DNA of 64,000 nt. Origin: Hevea brasiliensis (taxonomy: Eukaryota > Streptophyta > Magnoliopsida > Malpighiales > Euphorbiaceae). Under the pieces are notes generated by a model. The model saw nothing but the letters and a program-made list of their open reading frames with translations. It was not told where the DNA came from and ran no database searches. Every line of letters begins with the position of its first letter. The first letter of the stretch is position 1. The stretch covers positions 39,625,623 to 39,689,622 of the forward strand of contig NC_079504.1 in the NCBI RefSeq assembly GCF_030052815.1, read 5' to 3'. Shown piece after piece: positions 44,336 to 54,689 of this stretch. Both the position numbers and the translations under genes were made by a program.

Positions 44336-46627
44336 TGTTTGATGTAGACCTGGATGTCATGATACCAGGGTTTACCATCTGTTTCTTCTTCGATCATGAA
44401 GCAGTACGCCGGCTCACTCCTTGCTTTGATTTGCAATGCCTGAGTCATCTGTCCCTCCTCCATTTGAGCCATGACAGCCAGAGTGGCTAAGGCATCCGCG
44501 AATTGATTCTTGTCCCGACTGAGGTGAGCGAAAGAAATTTCTTCAAACCTCTTGATCAATTCCAGTAAGTACTTTTGATATGGGATCAGCTTCAGGTCCT
44601 TGGTTTGCCACTCTCCCTTGACTTGATAAATGATTAAGGCTGAATCACCATACACCTCTAACTTCCTGACCTTCATTTCGATGGCAGCCTGTAAACCCAT
44701 CACACAGGCTTTGTATTCCACGACATTGTTGGTGCAGTCGAATCTTAATTTGATAGCTATCGGGAAGTGCTTTCCATCAGGGGATACTAACACAGCTCCT
44801 ATCCCATTACCAGACAAATTGATAGCTCCGTCAAAATACATTTCCCATATGTCAGCTGGTTCCCTCTGTTCGCTGCCGACCTCGTTAACATGCTCATCAG
44901 GGAATTCGAAATCCAAGGCTTCATAATCTTGGATGGGGTTTTCTGCTAGGAGATCAGTAATCACGCTCCCTTTTACCGGCTTTCTAGTCATATAGATAAT
45001 ATCATATTGAGAGAGTATGACCTGCCATTTTGCTATCCTCCCTTGCACGAATGGGCTTTCAAATACATACTTGATGGGATCCATCCGGGAGATGAGCCAC
45101 GTCTTATGATTCAGCATGTAGTGTTTGAGCCGATTAGCCGTCCAAGCCAACGCGCAATAAGTTTTCTCTAGGAAAAAGTACCTGGTCTCGCAATTATTGA
45201 ATTTCTTGCTCAGGTAATAAATAGCCCTCTCCTTTCGGCCTGTGTCATCATGCTGCCCCAAAACACATCCCATCGAGCTCTGTTGGACTGCCATATACAG
45301 AATCAATGGCCTTCCTGCCACTGGAGGGACCAATATTGGCGGGTTCGACAAGTATTGTTTGATTTTCTCGAAAGCCTCTTGACAAACTGAATCCCATTGA
45401 GTGGTGTTGTTCTTTCTGAGTAACTTAAAGATGGGCTCAGCTTTAACAGTGAGGTTGGAAATAAATCTCGAGATGTAGTTCAACTTCCCTAGGAAACTAC
45501 GCACCTCCCTTTCTGTTTTTGGGGATGACATTTCTTGAATGGCTTGAACTTTGTCCGGATCCACTTCTATTCCCTTCTCACTAACTATGAATCCCAACAA
45601 CTTTCCAGATCTGGCTCCGAACACACATTTGGTAGGGTTTAACTTTAACTGATACTTTCTGAGTCTTTCGAATACTTTCTTCAGCACTTGTACATGACTT
45701 TCTCCCTCTCTGGATTTGATGATCATATCATCCACATACACCTCTACTTCTTTGTGCATCATATTGTGGAATAAGGTGACCATAGCGCGTTGGTAGGTAG
45801 CTCCAGCATTCTTTAAGCCAAATGGCATGACCCGATAACAAAATACCCCCCACTGAGTGATAAAAGCAGTTTTCTCCTTGTCTTCTTCATCCATGGGGAT
45901 TTGGTTGTACCTGGATGCCCCATCAATACACGAACATCTGCCTAATCCTGCAGCATTGTCTACCAGCACGTCTATGTGTGGGAGAGGGAAATCATCCTTC
46001 AAGCTTGCTTTATTGAGATCCCTGTAATCAACACACACCCTGACTCTCCCGTCCTTCTTCATTACTAGGACAACATTAGCTATCCACTGAGGGTACTTGA
46101 CCACTTCTAAAAACCCGGCATCATACTGCCTTTTGACTTCATCTCTCACTTTGAGTAGCGTGTCAGGGTTCATCCTTCTTAACTTCTGCTTTACTGGAAT
46201 TGTCCCGGGAATTAGGGGAATTTTGTGTGTTACAATCTGAGGGTCCAAACCGGTCATATCATCATAGCTCCATGAAAATACATCTAAGAATTCTTTGAGC
46301 AAACTGACCATTTCTTCTAATTCCCCACTCCCCATAATTTTAAGTTCCCTCTTTATTTCTTCTGTGCCTAGATTGATGGTATGCGTTTCATCCCCGCAAG
46401 GCACCAGGGAAGGTTCATCTTTCTCATCTTTTTCTTCAGCCAGTTCTTCTTCAGAATCACTTGAAGTAATGGCAGTTATGGGAGTTTCAAAATTAACGTG
46501 AGGAATTTCTGAGTCTATTGAATTATTAGGCGTTAATTGATGAATGGTCTTGAAGAAACGAAAGTGGAGTATATTATAAGAATGGATTTCAAGAGGAAAA
46601 GGAAAAGAGAATTGGATGCAAAATGAG
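44293..46627 (-). CDS. pol: Reverse transcriptase with two RNase H domains (giant element)
   Basis: Synthesises element cDNA and degrades the RNA strand. The frame is open from 46635; the start given assumes the 106-nt intron at 46628-46733. Numbering from GTG 46404: RT core with catalytic D161 (SCIDGASRYNQI) and YVDD 223-226; connection (KQYLSNPPILVPP); a first RNase H at 365-450 (LILYMAVQQSSMGCVLGQ ... CETRYFFLEKTYCALAW) lacking the usual catalytic Asp; and a second, complete RNase H at 520-645 with D525 (MYFDGAINLSG), E563 (VVEYKA), D587 (VYGDSA) and D637 (FADALA). A second 'archaeal-type' RNase H is diagnostic of the Tat clade. It ends by TGA 44293-44295, overlapping integrase in another frame. 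Confidence 0.93.
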
Positions 46628-46733
46628 CTATTAATTCATTAATATTTGAATCATAAGAAAAGGGTCCATTTGCAATATTACACTTGTCACCATGGACAAA
46701 ATGATCAAGTGTAGATAATCAATGGTACTTTAC
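46628..46733 (-). other. Probable intron between protease and RT (106 nt)
   Basis: Minus-strand donor CGA|GTAAAG at 46733 and acceptor AATTAATAG|C ending at 46628. The segment holds the protease-frame stop (46730-46732) and the RT-frame stop (46636-46638). Removing it joins the two frames in phase. It is AT-rich with branch-like TTAAT words. An intron at this position is a known Ogre trait. Confidence 0.55.
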
Positions 46734-48889
46734 TCGAGATTGAGTACAGGAACGTCCTCTGCTGTCCAATTTTCCAGCTCTTGTCTCTCAGCCATCGGCA
46801 AGATCAGGGCTTCATATAGGGAGTCCAGTTGTATGACATCAACAGATGGTTCCTCGGGTGATTCTTCTTCCTTAGGGTTCTCAATAATTGGTTTGGTGAA
46901 GACATCTGTGATTTTTGGGACAACTTTCACTTTCCCGACTCTCAGGTCAAATCTCTGATCCCGAAGCATGTTCCTCCTCCAGAACCGCCGATCCATGAGA
47001 GCATCCTCCTCATATCCCAAGCCGAAATGACCGATTTTCTGAATAGCCGGTATGGATTCAATAATCCCCTGGAACGCGGTGCCCAATCCTTTGCCTACCT
47101 CGTATCCACTCTTAAGCATCACCTTGGCAACCATAGTTGTAGCCCCTTCATCCCTCAGGGTAGTTTCTTGCAATTCTAAAGCCTGGAAAGAACTTTCCAA
47201 GGACTTTTCAGTTGTTTCCATATAAGGAAGTGACTGCGGCTTGGTAACCAGCATGGCTTCTTCCCCCCTTACAGTGATGATTCTGCCATCCATAATGTAT
47301 TTAATCCTCTGGTGCAGGGTCAAAGGTACGGCATTTGCTAAATGGATCCAAGGTCTCCCTAACAGCATGGTGTATGCGAGTTCAATGTCCATCACTTGGA
47401 ATGTGACGTTGAAAGTGCATGCCCCGATTTGAAGTGGCAAGTCGATGTCTCCCAGCACCTCCCTCCATGTGCCGTCAAAGGCTCTTACCACCATGGCACT
47501 TTGGTGTATGTTTGATTGGTCGATAGGTAGCCTTGCCAACGTGGCATTGGGCAAGACATTAAGGGCAGATCCGTTGTCGATCAGCACCTTGGCAACTATG
47601 CACCCCTTGCATTTGACTGTCACATGTAAAGCCTTGGTGTGCTTCAAGCCAGCCGGGTCTATCTCCTCTTTCGAGAAAGTGACAAAACCGGATGCCTGAA
47701 TTTGTCCTACTATCTTCTCGAATTGCCCCGGTGTGATGTCGGAGTTTACAAAGGCCTGATCCAGAATCTTTTGTAGGGCTTGGTGATGCACTTTCGAGCT
47801 CAAGATCAATGATAGCAATGAAATCCGAGCACGCGTCTTCCTCAGTTGCTCAATAACATCATATTCACTTTGCTTCATTATTTGAAGCAAGAGCTCCTCT
47901 TCTCCATTTGACCCAGCAGGTTCTCCTTTCTCAACTTTCTCAGCCTCTTCTTCAGTGTTTTCTTGTGTCTCTTCCATTTTTACTTTCCCCTTTTTCTTTT
48001 CCCTTTCATCATTCCCATAACATCTCTCACTTCGGGTTATAAATTCTACCTCTTGCTCAGATGGGGAGGTGTTGCTGGTTGTGATAGGTTTGAGATTTGT
48101 TTGGGGAGTAGCATTGCTGGAGGGTCCGGTATAGGTCATTCTGAAATGCTCGTGGGGAGCAAAGCACTGTTTAGGAGGTGGTAGAGTATAGGTAAGGCTA
48201 GGAGTTGATGTACTGCTGGATGCTTCTTGAGTGAAGACTTGGAAATTGTATTTCCAAGGCACAGCGTGAGTGTCTGTGACTAGAAGCTGAGGCGGGGTTC
48301 GGATGACAGTTACTGGTGGTGGTGGTGTTGGGGCAGAGAAGGTCAACCTGGGATTATGGGTGGAGGCATTCTGGCCGAATCTGGTTGTATTTATCCCGCC
48401 TTCCGCTTTCAACCTTTCTTGACATCTCAAAATTTTGAGGGACAGCAAGTTCTGGACCTCTTTCCGGAATCCCTCACAGTCCCACAGCTCATGATCAGCA
48501 GCCACTCCAGGGTAGGGGCATCCTGCGTCATTTTCCAATTCTAATGCCTGGGGGAAAAGGTAACCCTCCCTTACTGCCATACCAAAGATTTCCTCAAAGT
48601 GAGGAATCAGTCGATCTATCTCTACAGTTGACGTTTCATCCCCAGACTCTATCATGTTCACACCACTACCCATACCATGATTGGGCAGAGGGTTTGAAGT
48701 GACGTTAGGGAGAGAGCCATTCCCTTCGATCTTTAACCACCCGTTTCTAATCAGGGCTTGCACTCTTCCCCTAAGTGCCCCGCAATTATCAGTTGAGTGT
48801 CCAAGTGCCCCTCCATGATACTCGCATCGGGCACTGGCATCATACCACCTGGGGTATGGTGGCTGGATTGGGTTAAGGGGAATTGGCAC
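46730..48889 (-). CDS. Gag C terminus, aspartic protease and G-patch (giant element)
   Basis: A 719-codon open frame continuing gag. From Met 48889: zinc-knuckle-like C22-x2-H25-x5-H31-x4-C36 (CEYHGGALGHSTDNC), a second Cys/His cluster at 124-138, a Pro/Thr-rich linker, a Glu/Lys-rich segment at 290-330, retropepsin at about 425-550 with D438 (VLIDNGSALNVLP, D-N-G rather than D-T/S-G) and LGRPW 510-514, then a G-patch at 591-629 (KSGYEVGKGLGTAFQGI), a glycine-rich nucleic-acid-binding motif found in several retroelement proteases. Met 48889 is only the first Met after the last gag stop; in relatives the frame continues from gag. The TAA at 46730-46732 probably lies inside an intron. Confidence 0.88.
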   Translation of the reverse strand: MPIPLNPIQPPYPRWYDASARCEYHGGALGHSTDNCGALRGRVQALIRNGWLKIEGNGSLPNVTSNPLPNHGMGSGVNMIESGDETSTVEIDRLIPHFEEIFGMAVREGYLFPQALELENDAGCPYPGVAADHELWDCEGFRKEVQNLLSLKILRCQERLKAEGGINTTRFGQNASTHNPRLTFSAPTPPPPVTVIRTPPQLLVTDTHAVPWKYNFQVFTQEASSSTSTPSLTYTLPPPKQCFAPHEHFRMTYTGPSSNATPQTNLKPITTSNTSPSEQEVEFITRSERCYGNDEREKKKGKVKMEETQENTEEEAEKVEKGEPAGSNGEEELLLQIMKQSEYDVIEQLRKTRARISLLSLILSSKVHHQALQKILDQAFVNSDITPGQFEKIVGQIQASGFVTFSKEEIDPAGLKHTKALHVTVKCKGCIVAKVLIDNGSALNVLPNATLARLPIDQSNIHQSAMVVRAFDGTWREVLGDIDLPLQIGACTFNVTFQVMDIELAYTMLLGRPWIHLANAVPLTLHQRIKYIMDGRIITVRGEEAMLVTKPQSLPYMETTEKSLESSFQALELQETTLRDEGATTMVAKVMLKSGYEVGKGLGTAFQGIIESIPAIQKIGHFGLGYEEDALMDRRFWRRNMLRDQRFDLRVGKVKVVPKITDVFTKPIIENPKEEESPEEPSVDVIQLDSLYEALILPMAERQELENWTAEDVPVLNLE

Positions 48890-50248
48890 AATTTGATTTA
48901 TACCGAGGAGGTATCGGTATATTTCGCCGAGTGGGAGGGGAAGAGGTAGATCAGGATTTCTCTGCAGTCTAGGGTTGTTTTGGGGTGGTCTTGACTGAAT
49001 AGGTTGAGGGGATGGTCAGGGTTGGTAAGCTATTTGGGGTGGATACTGTGAGCGTGGATGAGGATAATTTGGAAAAGGGGGCGGAATGTTTGCGATTGTC
49101 AGACCATGAGCCGGAGGACATGGCCGGTAATTATTCTGAGGGAATGAAAATTGGGTGGTTTGTCGAGTGATGGAGTGCACATCACCTTCTTTCCTTTTGC
49201 CAAAACTGGCAGCCTTCTTTGCGGGATTCTCAGCTAACTCCTACAATCGTCCTAACCTAAGGTTAGCTTCGATTCTCTCGCTAGCTTGAATGATGTCCGA
49301 GAAGCTGTTGGAGGTGTTTCCAATCATCAGATTGAAATACGGAGCTTTTAATGTCTCAATGAACAAGGAGCAGAGTTCATTGTCAGTAACTGGTGGATAC
49401 ACCTCTGCTACTTTCTCTCTCCACCTCTAGGCATACTCCTTGAAGCTTTCTCTTTCCCTCTGTACCAGATTCTGGAGGTCTCTTCTTGTGGGAGCAACGT
49501 CACAATTGAACTTGTACTGCTTAAGGAAAGCGTCAGCCAAATCTTTCCAGGATCGCAGCTTGCTCCTATCTAACTGAATGCACCATCTTAGGGCTGCCCC
49601 GGAGAAACTGTCATGGAAGAAATGTACCAGGAGCCTATCATCTTCCGTCAGGGAGGACATTTTGGCAATGTAAGTAGCCAGGTGAATGCAAGGGTCTAAG
49701 TTCTAGATGTATTTGTTGAAGTCCGAGACTTTGAATTTGGGTGGCACCACCACATCAGGCACTAATCTTAATAATGCCACATCGACTGAACCATACATGT
49801 TTAGGCCCTCTATTGCTCTTAATCTCTCTTCTAGAGCAGATAACTTCTCGTTCTCTCTCATTTTACTTTCTCCTCCTACTGCATGAGCTATTCCCGTAGT
49901 TGGGAAATAAGGGGCAAGGTGAACCGGAGGGACCGGGATTGAAAGATGTGGCTCGGCATTTGAGGCAGCCGGGTAGTAAGGGAAAGGCAGGTCATTATTT
50001 AAAAGGGCCGGATTGACAGTGATCGTTGGATCCGGAATAGGTGGCTGGAAAGTAAAAGAGGTTGAAGCTTAGTGAGAATCAACTGTTGCAGGAGGCGGGG
50101 GAGGTAATGGCAAATTTGGTTCTGATGGAGGTTTATTTTGGGACATCTCCCTCATCAGCTTCATGAGCTCTGAGACTTGGTTTCTTAATTCGGAAACTTG
50201 TCTTTGCAGGTTTTGGACCTGTTCCTGATCTTCCATTAGTTTCTTCAT
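48890..50248 (-). pseudogene. gag: Gag capsid region (giant element), five stops
   Basis: Structural protein of the element particle. From Met 50248 the frame gives a coiled-coil start (QVQNLQRQVSELRNQ), a Pro-rich segment, then the capsid domain with HFFHDSFSGAALRWCIQL, WKDLADAFLKQYKFN and RRDLQNLVQRERESFKEYA, all typical of plant gypsy Gag, followed by a Pro/Gln-rich tail leading to the zinc knuckle in the next entry. In-frame stops are at 50069-50071, 49703-49705, 49427-49429, 49241-49243 and 49016-49018; most are explained by a single C-to-T change from a Gln or Arg codon. No frameshift was needed to follow it. The start codon is the most upstream Met of the conserved coil and is tentative. 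Confidence 0.82.
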
Positions 50249-50655
50249 TCGTGATCTTGTTAAGTATACTCGTCTTGGTCGAACTGCTTGTTCGGTCAGG
50301 CTTGCTTTGCTTGAAGTAATGTTGATTTCCTGTGGGAAAAAGAAGTCATTAAATGAATATTTCGCTAAAATTTAAAGGTCAAAATTTGGACAAAGGATAC
50401 GGTGGCATCTGAAAGCCAGGAATGAGATCCGTAGAAGGATAATTGCATCAATTTTATCATGGCATCGCTCGATAGTCTGATGGTGAATGACTGGATCGAA
50501 TGCACGTCTATGATACTTGCCCATGTGGCGCATTCGTCTTTTTGCATAACCCTAGCGAGGATAGTTCCTACGGGAGTCATACTATTCATTCACAATTTTG
50601 CTAAACAATAGCCCAAAGTCATTTTATTAATGGAGTAGTTCATACATAGCATTCT
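50249..50655. other. Spacer between ORF1 and gag
   Basis: No conserved domain recognised. A short open stretch at 50365-50589 (minus) resembles no family I know. The gag frame may begin further up than 50248, as the sequence just upstream is open (TRSRMKK context). Confidence 0.45.
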
Positions 50656-51844
50656 TTACATTGGCCTAGGCTTAGGGAGACTTTTTATAATGAAATGACA
50701 TCTCTTGAGATACTCATAGAGTCTTTCTTCTTGTCTGGCGGGGTTGAATGTCTTCAAGGAATATTCAGATTCTGGCAAGACTTCTTATTTCCCTTGTGCC
50801 ATCATTCTCTCCAACTGGTCAACATTTCCCCTCAGCTCTTGATGGAGAGTAGCTTGTCTGTCTTTTTCCTTTCTCTCCTTAGCACACTCTTTCAAAATAT
50901 CATTAATAAGCTGTGCTTGCTCTTTCAGTTCAAGCTTTTTCTTTTTGCTCTCTTATTTGTACTCTTCCATGAGTATCTCCTGGTATTCCATTTTCTCTTG
51001 CAGCTTGCCAATTTAAACTCCTGTCTCTTTTATCGTAGCTTGGAGGGAGATCTTTTCCCTTTCCCACCACGTTTCTTGCTCCTCAAACTTTGCCTTTTCA
51101 GTCATTGCTTCTTCCCTCAGCCTTTTTACCTCTCTTTTGAGGATGTGCTATTGATCCTCCAACTGCCTTATCTATTCTTGTAATTGCCGATTTTCGATAT
51201 CCGATTTTTGTAGGGAGCCGACCAAACGAGCATTAACTTCTTCTGAAAAGATGTTCCGATGGGGGATGCTACCTTCGAGCACCATTGGCTCGGCAGTTGG
51301 GTGTCCTTGTTCCCTGCTAGCCCTCCATTTAAGATAATCATCCGTGGCACCTGGACCTTTAGGCGACCTTTCCATCATAGTGATGTTTTCCTAGGATTTG
51401 TGGACTACTTTTAATTCCTCTTCACTACCGAGCTCATGATAGAAATGACCTTGGTGGTGTTCTTTAACACTGAGTGCGGACTGGGTTGAGCCAAACTGCC
51501 TCATTACCAACGTTGGGATGTAACTCGTGTATCCGGTCACTCCGATTAGAGATACTGAATAATTACCCCCTGTGCTGAACAAAATAGGTTGACCTGACAT
51601 CCACAATTTCCTCCAATAGTAACTGTGGCTGTTGAAGCTTAGAATCCGCTCTTGCCACTGCGACTCGTCCTTTGGGCTGATTACCAATCTGGTCATTTTC
51701 TCGATAAGAGGCTGGTCGGGATACCAGGTTAACCCTGTAACACCCTAGGCAAATCCCACATCGACAAAACACGGGAGAGATGCTGGGTTTATAAGTTGAT
51801 GGTTTATAAACCCTATTGACACGTTTTAAAACCGTGAGGGCAAA

Positions 51845-51995
51845 TGTAATGGCCCGGCCCACTAGTGATATTGTCCGCTCTGGGCCGTAGCCCTCACGGT
51901 TTTAAAATGCATCACTAGGGGTTACGAACCACCAACTTATAAACCCAGCATCTCTCCCGTGTTTTGCCGATGTGGGATTTGCCTAGGGTGTTACA
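51845..51995 (-). repeat. TRIM LTR copy A (151 bp)
   Basis: First of three near-identical 151-bp copies; minus-strand TGTAACACCCTAGGC start at 51995. Confidence 0.88.
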
Positions 51996-52085
51996 ATCCA
52001 CCCCCCTTATGGGACTCAGCGTCCTCGCTGAGGTTTGCCCCACCATCGTTCAAGGTTGCACGTGGAGCGGCTCTGATACCACAAA

Positions 52086-52236
52086 TGTAATAGCCCGGCC
52101 CACTAGTGATATTGTCCGCTCTGGGCTGAAGCCCTCATGGTTTTAAAACACGTCACTAGGGGTTACAAACCATCAACTTATAAACCCAGCATCTCTCCTG
52201 TGTTTTGCCGATGTGGGATTTGCCTAGGGTGTTACA
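52086..52236 (-). repeat. TRIM LTR copy B (151 bp)
   Basis: Second copy, separated from copy A by a 90-bp interior with the initiator-Met-type PBS. Confidence 0.88.
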
Positions 52237-52326
52237 ATCCACCCCCCTTATGGGACTCAGCGTCCTCGCTGAGGTTTGCCCCATCATCGCTCAAGTTTGC
52301 ACACGGAGCGGCTCTGATACCACAAA

Positions 52327-52477
52327 TGTAATGGCCCGGCCCACTAGTGATATTGTCTGCTCTAGGCTGAAGCCCTTACGGTTTTAAAACACGTCACTAG
52401 GAGTTACAAACCACCAACTTATAAACCCAGCATCTCTCCCGTGTTTTGCCGATGTGGGATTTGCCTAAGGTGTTACA
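52327..52477 (-). repeat. TRIM LTR copy C (151 bp)
   Basis: Third copy, separated from copy B by a second 90-bp interior. It forms the right end of the insertion next to AACCC. Confidence 0.88.
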
Positions 52478-53315
52478 AACCCCTTTGTCTCTATAGGGCA
52501 CATGTGACTGATGATCCAGAGGTGCAACAATTGAGAACAGCACTTAATGGATCCCCTGCCTTTTCGTCGATAGTAAGAGTCAATAGAGTCTCTGCAAGGA
52601 TTGCCAGTATTGGGTTGACCTTCTGCTTCTCTACAGCCCAAAACATCTCCGTAACACTGCAGGTTATAATTCTCAAAGGCCCAGGGAACAAGATCAGGCC
52701 ATAGATCCCCAAAGCTAGTGCCAATGAAGCCTGCTCCCATTGTTCATCCTGGATGTATCGGTCTAACCACTTCTTGAGGTAAGTCCAATACCATCTATGC
52801 GTGTTTCCTTTGATAGTTTCCCTTGCCTTTGCTTCCTCTGGGGGAATCCCCAACATATGTGCGAATCGTTTCCAAGTCTACCTATGCTCGAGGTGTAGGT
52901 AGATCCGATTCTGTGCAACATAAGGAACTTCTAGCAATGCTTGATATTCTTCCATAGTAGGGGTTGTATCGATATCGTTGAAGGAGAACACCCCATACTT
53001 GGGATTCCAAACTGACAGCATGGCCTTTAATGCTGAAATTTGGACTTTGACCCGTATCAAGGTCGCAATCCTTCTATATTTTTCCTCGAACTGTGCCTTG
53101 ACATGATCGGGAAGCGACCTCCAACTACCGGATAAACCCTCGAGACCTGTTATTCTTACTTCGACTTTGCTTGGGTCCAATGGAGGTAACAGGCTAGCAT
53201 CTGCCTCGGTGATATCACTTTGGGGGGGTGCTGAACTATGAAGCGGTCTGGACCATGGTCTAGCATTCTGTTCTTGCGTGGGAACCTCTTCCGCTAACTG
53301 ACTCAAGGATGCCAT

Positions 53316-54173
53316 GTTAAAATTGATGTCTATTCTTTTACAAACCCCAATTCTGTGATGCCTGTGGAGAAAACTTGTTAGCAGGACAAATTTAGAGAAT
53401 TTTGAATCATACTGTTGGCGGGGTGATACCTACACATTTATCAAAGTAGGAAAATGTATAGATCCTCCCAACAGTATGATCCAAAATTTCCCTTAAAGAT
53501 AAAAACATAAGAAAACATAAACAGAGTAGGGTGAGAGTAAGTATGTCCCTTTTATCCTAAAATAGGGAGAATCCTAGTACCGGGTAAGTTCTGCTTAATT
53601 GGATAGTTCTATCTTATGAGGTGGCTTGCTACGGCTTCCAGCTATTGTGATGGTTTAGCTCAAGGTCTAATTTTCTAAAAGCCACAGGTCCCCAAATTGC
53701 CCCTACTATAAACAGTAGAGCCTCATTCCATCACTATGATACTAACGGGAGGATTCCACGGGTATCACAGCAAATGGAACAAGTTTCAATCTGAGCAGAA
53801 GCCTTCACGGATACTAACGGGGTAAAACCCACGGGTACCGCTACATGACCCCCTCTTATCTCCTAAAAGGGTAAGAAAGCCTGGGTATAGGGCTGAAGTG
53901 TGTGAGGACACTGTGTAAGTAATTGGTGTGTGAAGGGACACATTTACCTCTTCCCTTCATGGGATTTTTACACATTTCCCCTTTTTGGCGAAAATTTGCT
54001 ATGGGAAATTAGATAATCAAAGTAAGCAAAAATGGTTAGAAAGAATAATAACAAATCAATATATCAAGATTTTCGAATTTTGCTAATTGAAACCCCAAAT
54101 TACGGTTTTGATTTATATGATCATAAAATTAAATTTGTTTTCGGACCTCTAAACTGGGGTAAAAAAAAAACAA
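53316..54173 (-). other. 5' leader of the giant element
   Basis: Between PBS and ORF1, with no coding frame. It holds a long inverted repeat (53395-53490) and a pair of direct repeats GATACTAACGGG...CCACGGGTA(T/C)C at about 53740 and 53815. In retroelements this region usually carries packaging and dimerisation signals; any such role here is inference. Confidence 0.6.
53395..53490 (-). other. Long hairpin in the leader
   Basis: Arms of about 42 bases (53396-53439 and 53451-53489) centred on AATCATACTGTTGGCGGGG and its imperfect complement CCTCCCAACAGTATGATCC, with a loop of about 11 bases (ATCAAAGTAGG). Confidence 0.75.
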
Positions 54174-54174
54174 G

Positions 54175-54192
54175 TCCCTAGTGGAGTCGCCA
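54175..54192 (-). other. Primer binding site of the giant element (tRNA-Arg type)
   Basis: Minus-strand TGGCGACTCCACTAGGGA starts three bases after the 5' LTR end. It resembles the tRNA-Arg-complementary PBS reported for Ogre elements (from memory). The tRNA identity was not checked against a tRNA list. Confidence 0.65.
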
Positions 54193-54689
54193 AGCTGTCG
54201 CAAGGTATTTTGCGGTCACCCGAACGAACACTCACCGAAGTGGGAAAAGTGAGGAGTCGCCACTTTAATTTTGAGGAAAATTAAAGAAAACCATTTGTGA
54301 AAGTAAATTGAAAGAAACCACTTTGAAAACAGAGATTCTAGGTTCGGGGTCCGTATACGGGCAGGGAAGGTGTTAGGCACCCTGCCTCGTCCCTCAATGA
54401 GGGTGAACAAATTTAATGTTATGCTCTTTTATAAATTAAAAGGGTAATTAGGGGATTGTGATGGTGATATTGTTAATCCTTCGTATGAAAATAAAGGAGT
54501 GTTTGATATTTCACTTATTTAGGGTTGCCCAAGAACACGAGTTCATGAGATAGCCCTTCAGTGAATAGGTGTTCGAATAAAGTTGTCTTATGTATGGGAG
54601 TTCTGTTTATTTTGGATTTCACTAAGAGAGCTCGGGATGGGGCTTCTCCCGATCTCTAGATATGTTTTATTTAAAGTTTCAAGCGGGAG

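Larger units (their letters stand above)
51736..52477 (-). mobile_element. Rearranged tandem TRIM (742 bp), TSD AACCC
   Basis: The whole block is flanked by AACCC at 51731-51735 and 52478-52482. Three minus-strand LTR copies of 151 bp each (51845-51995, 52086-52236, 52327-52477; TGTAACACC...GGCCATTACA) alternate with two 90-bp interiors. Each interior contains GCTCTGATACCA on the plus strand (52070-52081 in the first), the complement of an initiator tRNA-Met PBS, and a minus-strand GGGGGGTGGAT polypurine-like end beside the next LTR. At the left, 51736-51840 is the first ~105 bp of the same LTR in opposite orientation, joined at GTGAGGGC to the next unit. It is a terminal-repeat retrotransposon in miniature with no coding capacity. 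Confidence 0.88.
50656..53315 (-). pseudogene. ORF1 upstream of gag (plant-specific N-terminal domain and coiled coil)
   Basis: Starts at Met 53315 and ends at TAA 50656-50658, with a TRIM (51736-52477) inserted. The N-terminal half has a FNDIDTTPTMEEYQALLEVP segment and, after the TRIM, QPILFSTGGNYSVSLIGVTG and YIPTLVMRQFG. These match a plant retroelement-associated domain of unknown function (filed as DUF7745, from memory). The C-terminal part (51170-50700) is strongly coiled coil (KREVKRLREEA, EEQETWWEREK). An ORF1 before gag is a known Ogre trait, with unknown role. Stops at 52878-52880, 52491-52493 and several in the coil, plus a phase change around the TRIM, make it non-functional. Confidence 0.75.

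Noticed and set aside
48889..48889. Met 48889 as a true start of a separate protease gene
   Set aside because: The gag frame continues upstream in the same phase with only point stops, so this Met is just the first after the last stop.
50695..51183. 162-codon plus-strand frame rich in Leu and Phe
   Set aside because: Antisense shadow of the coiled-coil end of ORF1 (Lys/Glu codons read backwards give Phe/Leu).
51736..52477. Cassandra-type TRIM with 5S rRNA promoter
   Set aside because: No 5S rRNA-like internal promoter sequence is visible in the 151-bp LTRs.
54174..54192. tRNA gene fragment
   Set aside because: The tRNA similarity is limited to about 18 bases next to the LTR end, which is a primer binding site, not a gene.
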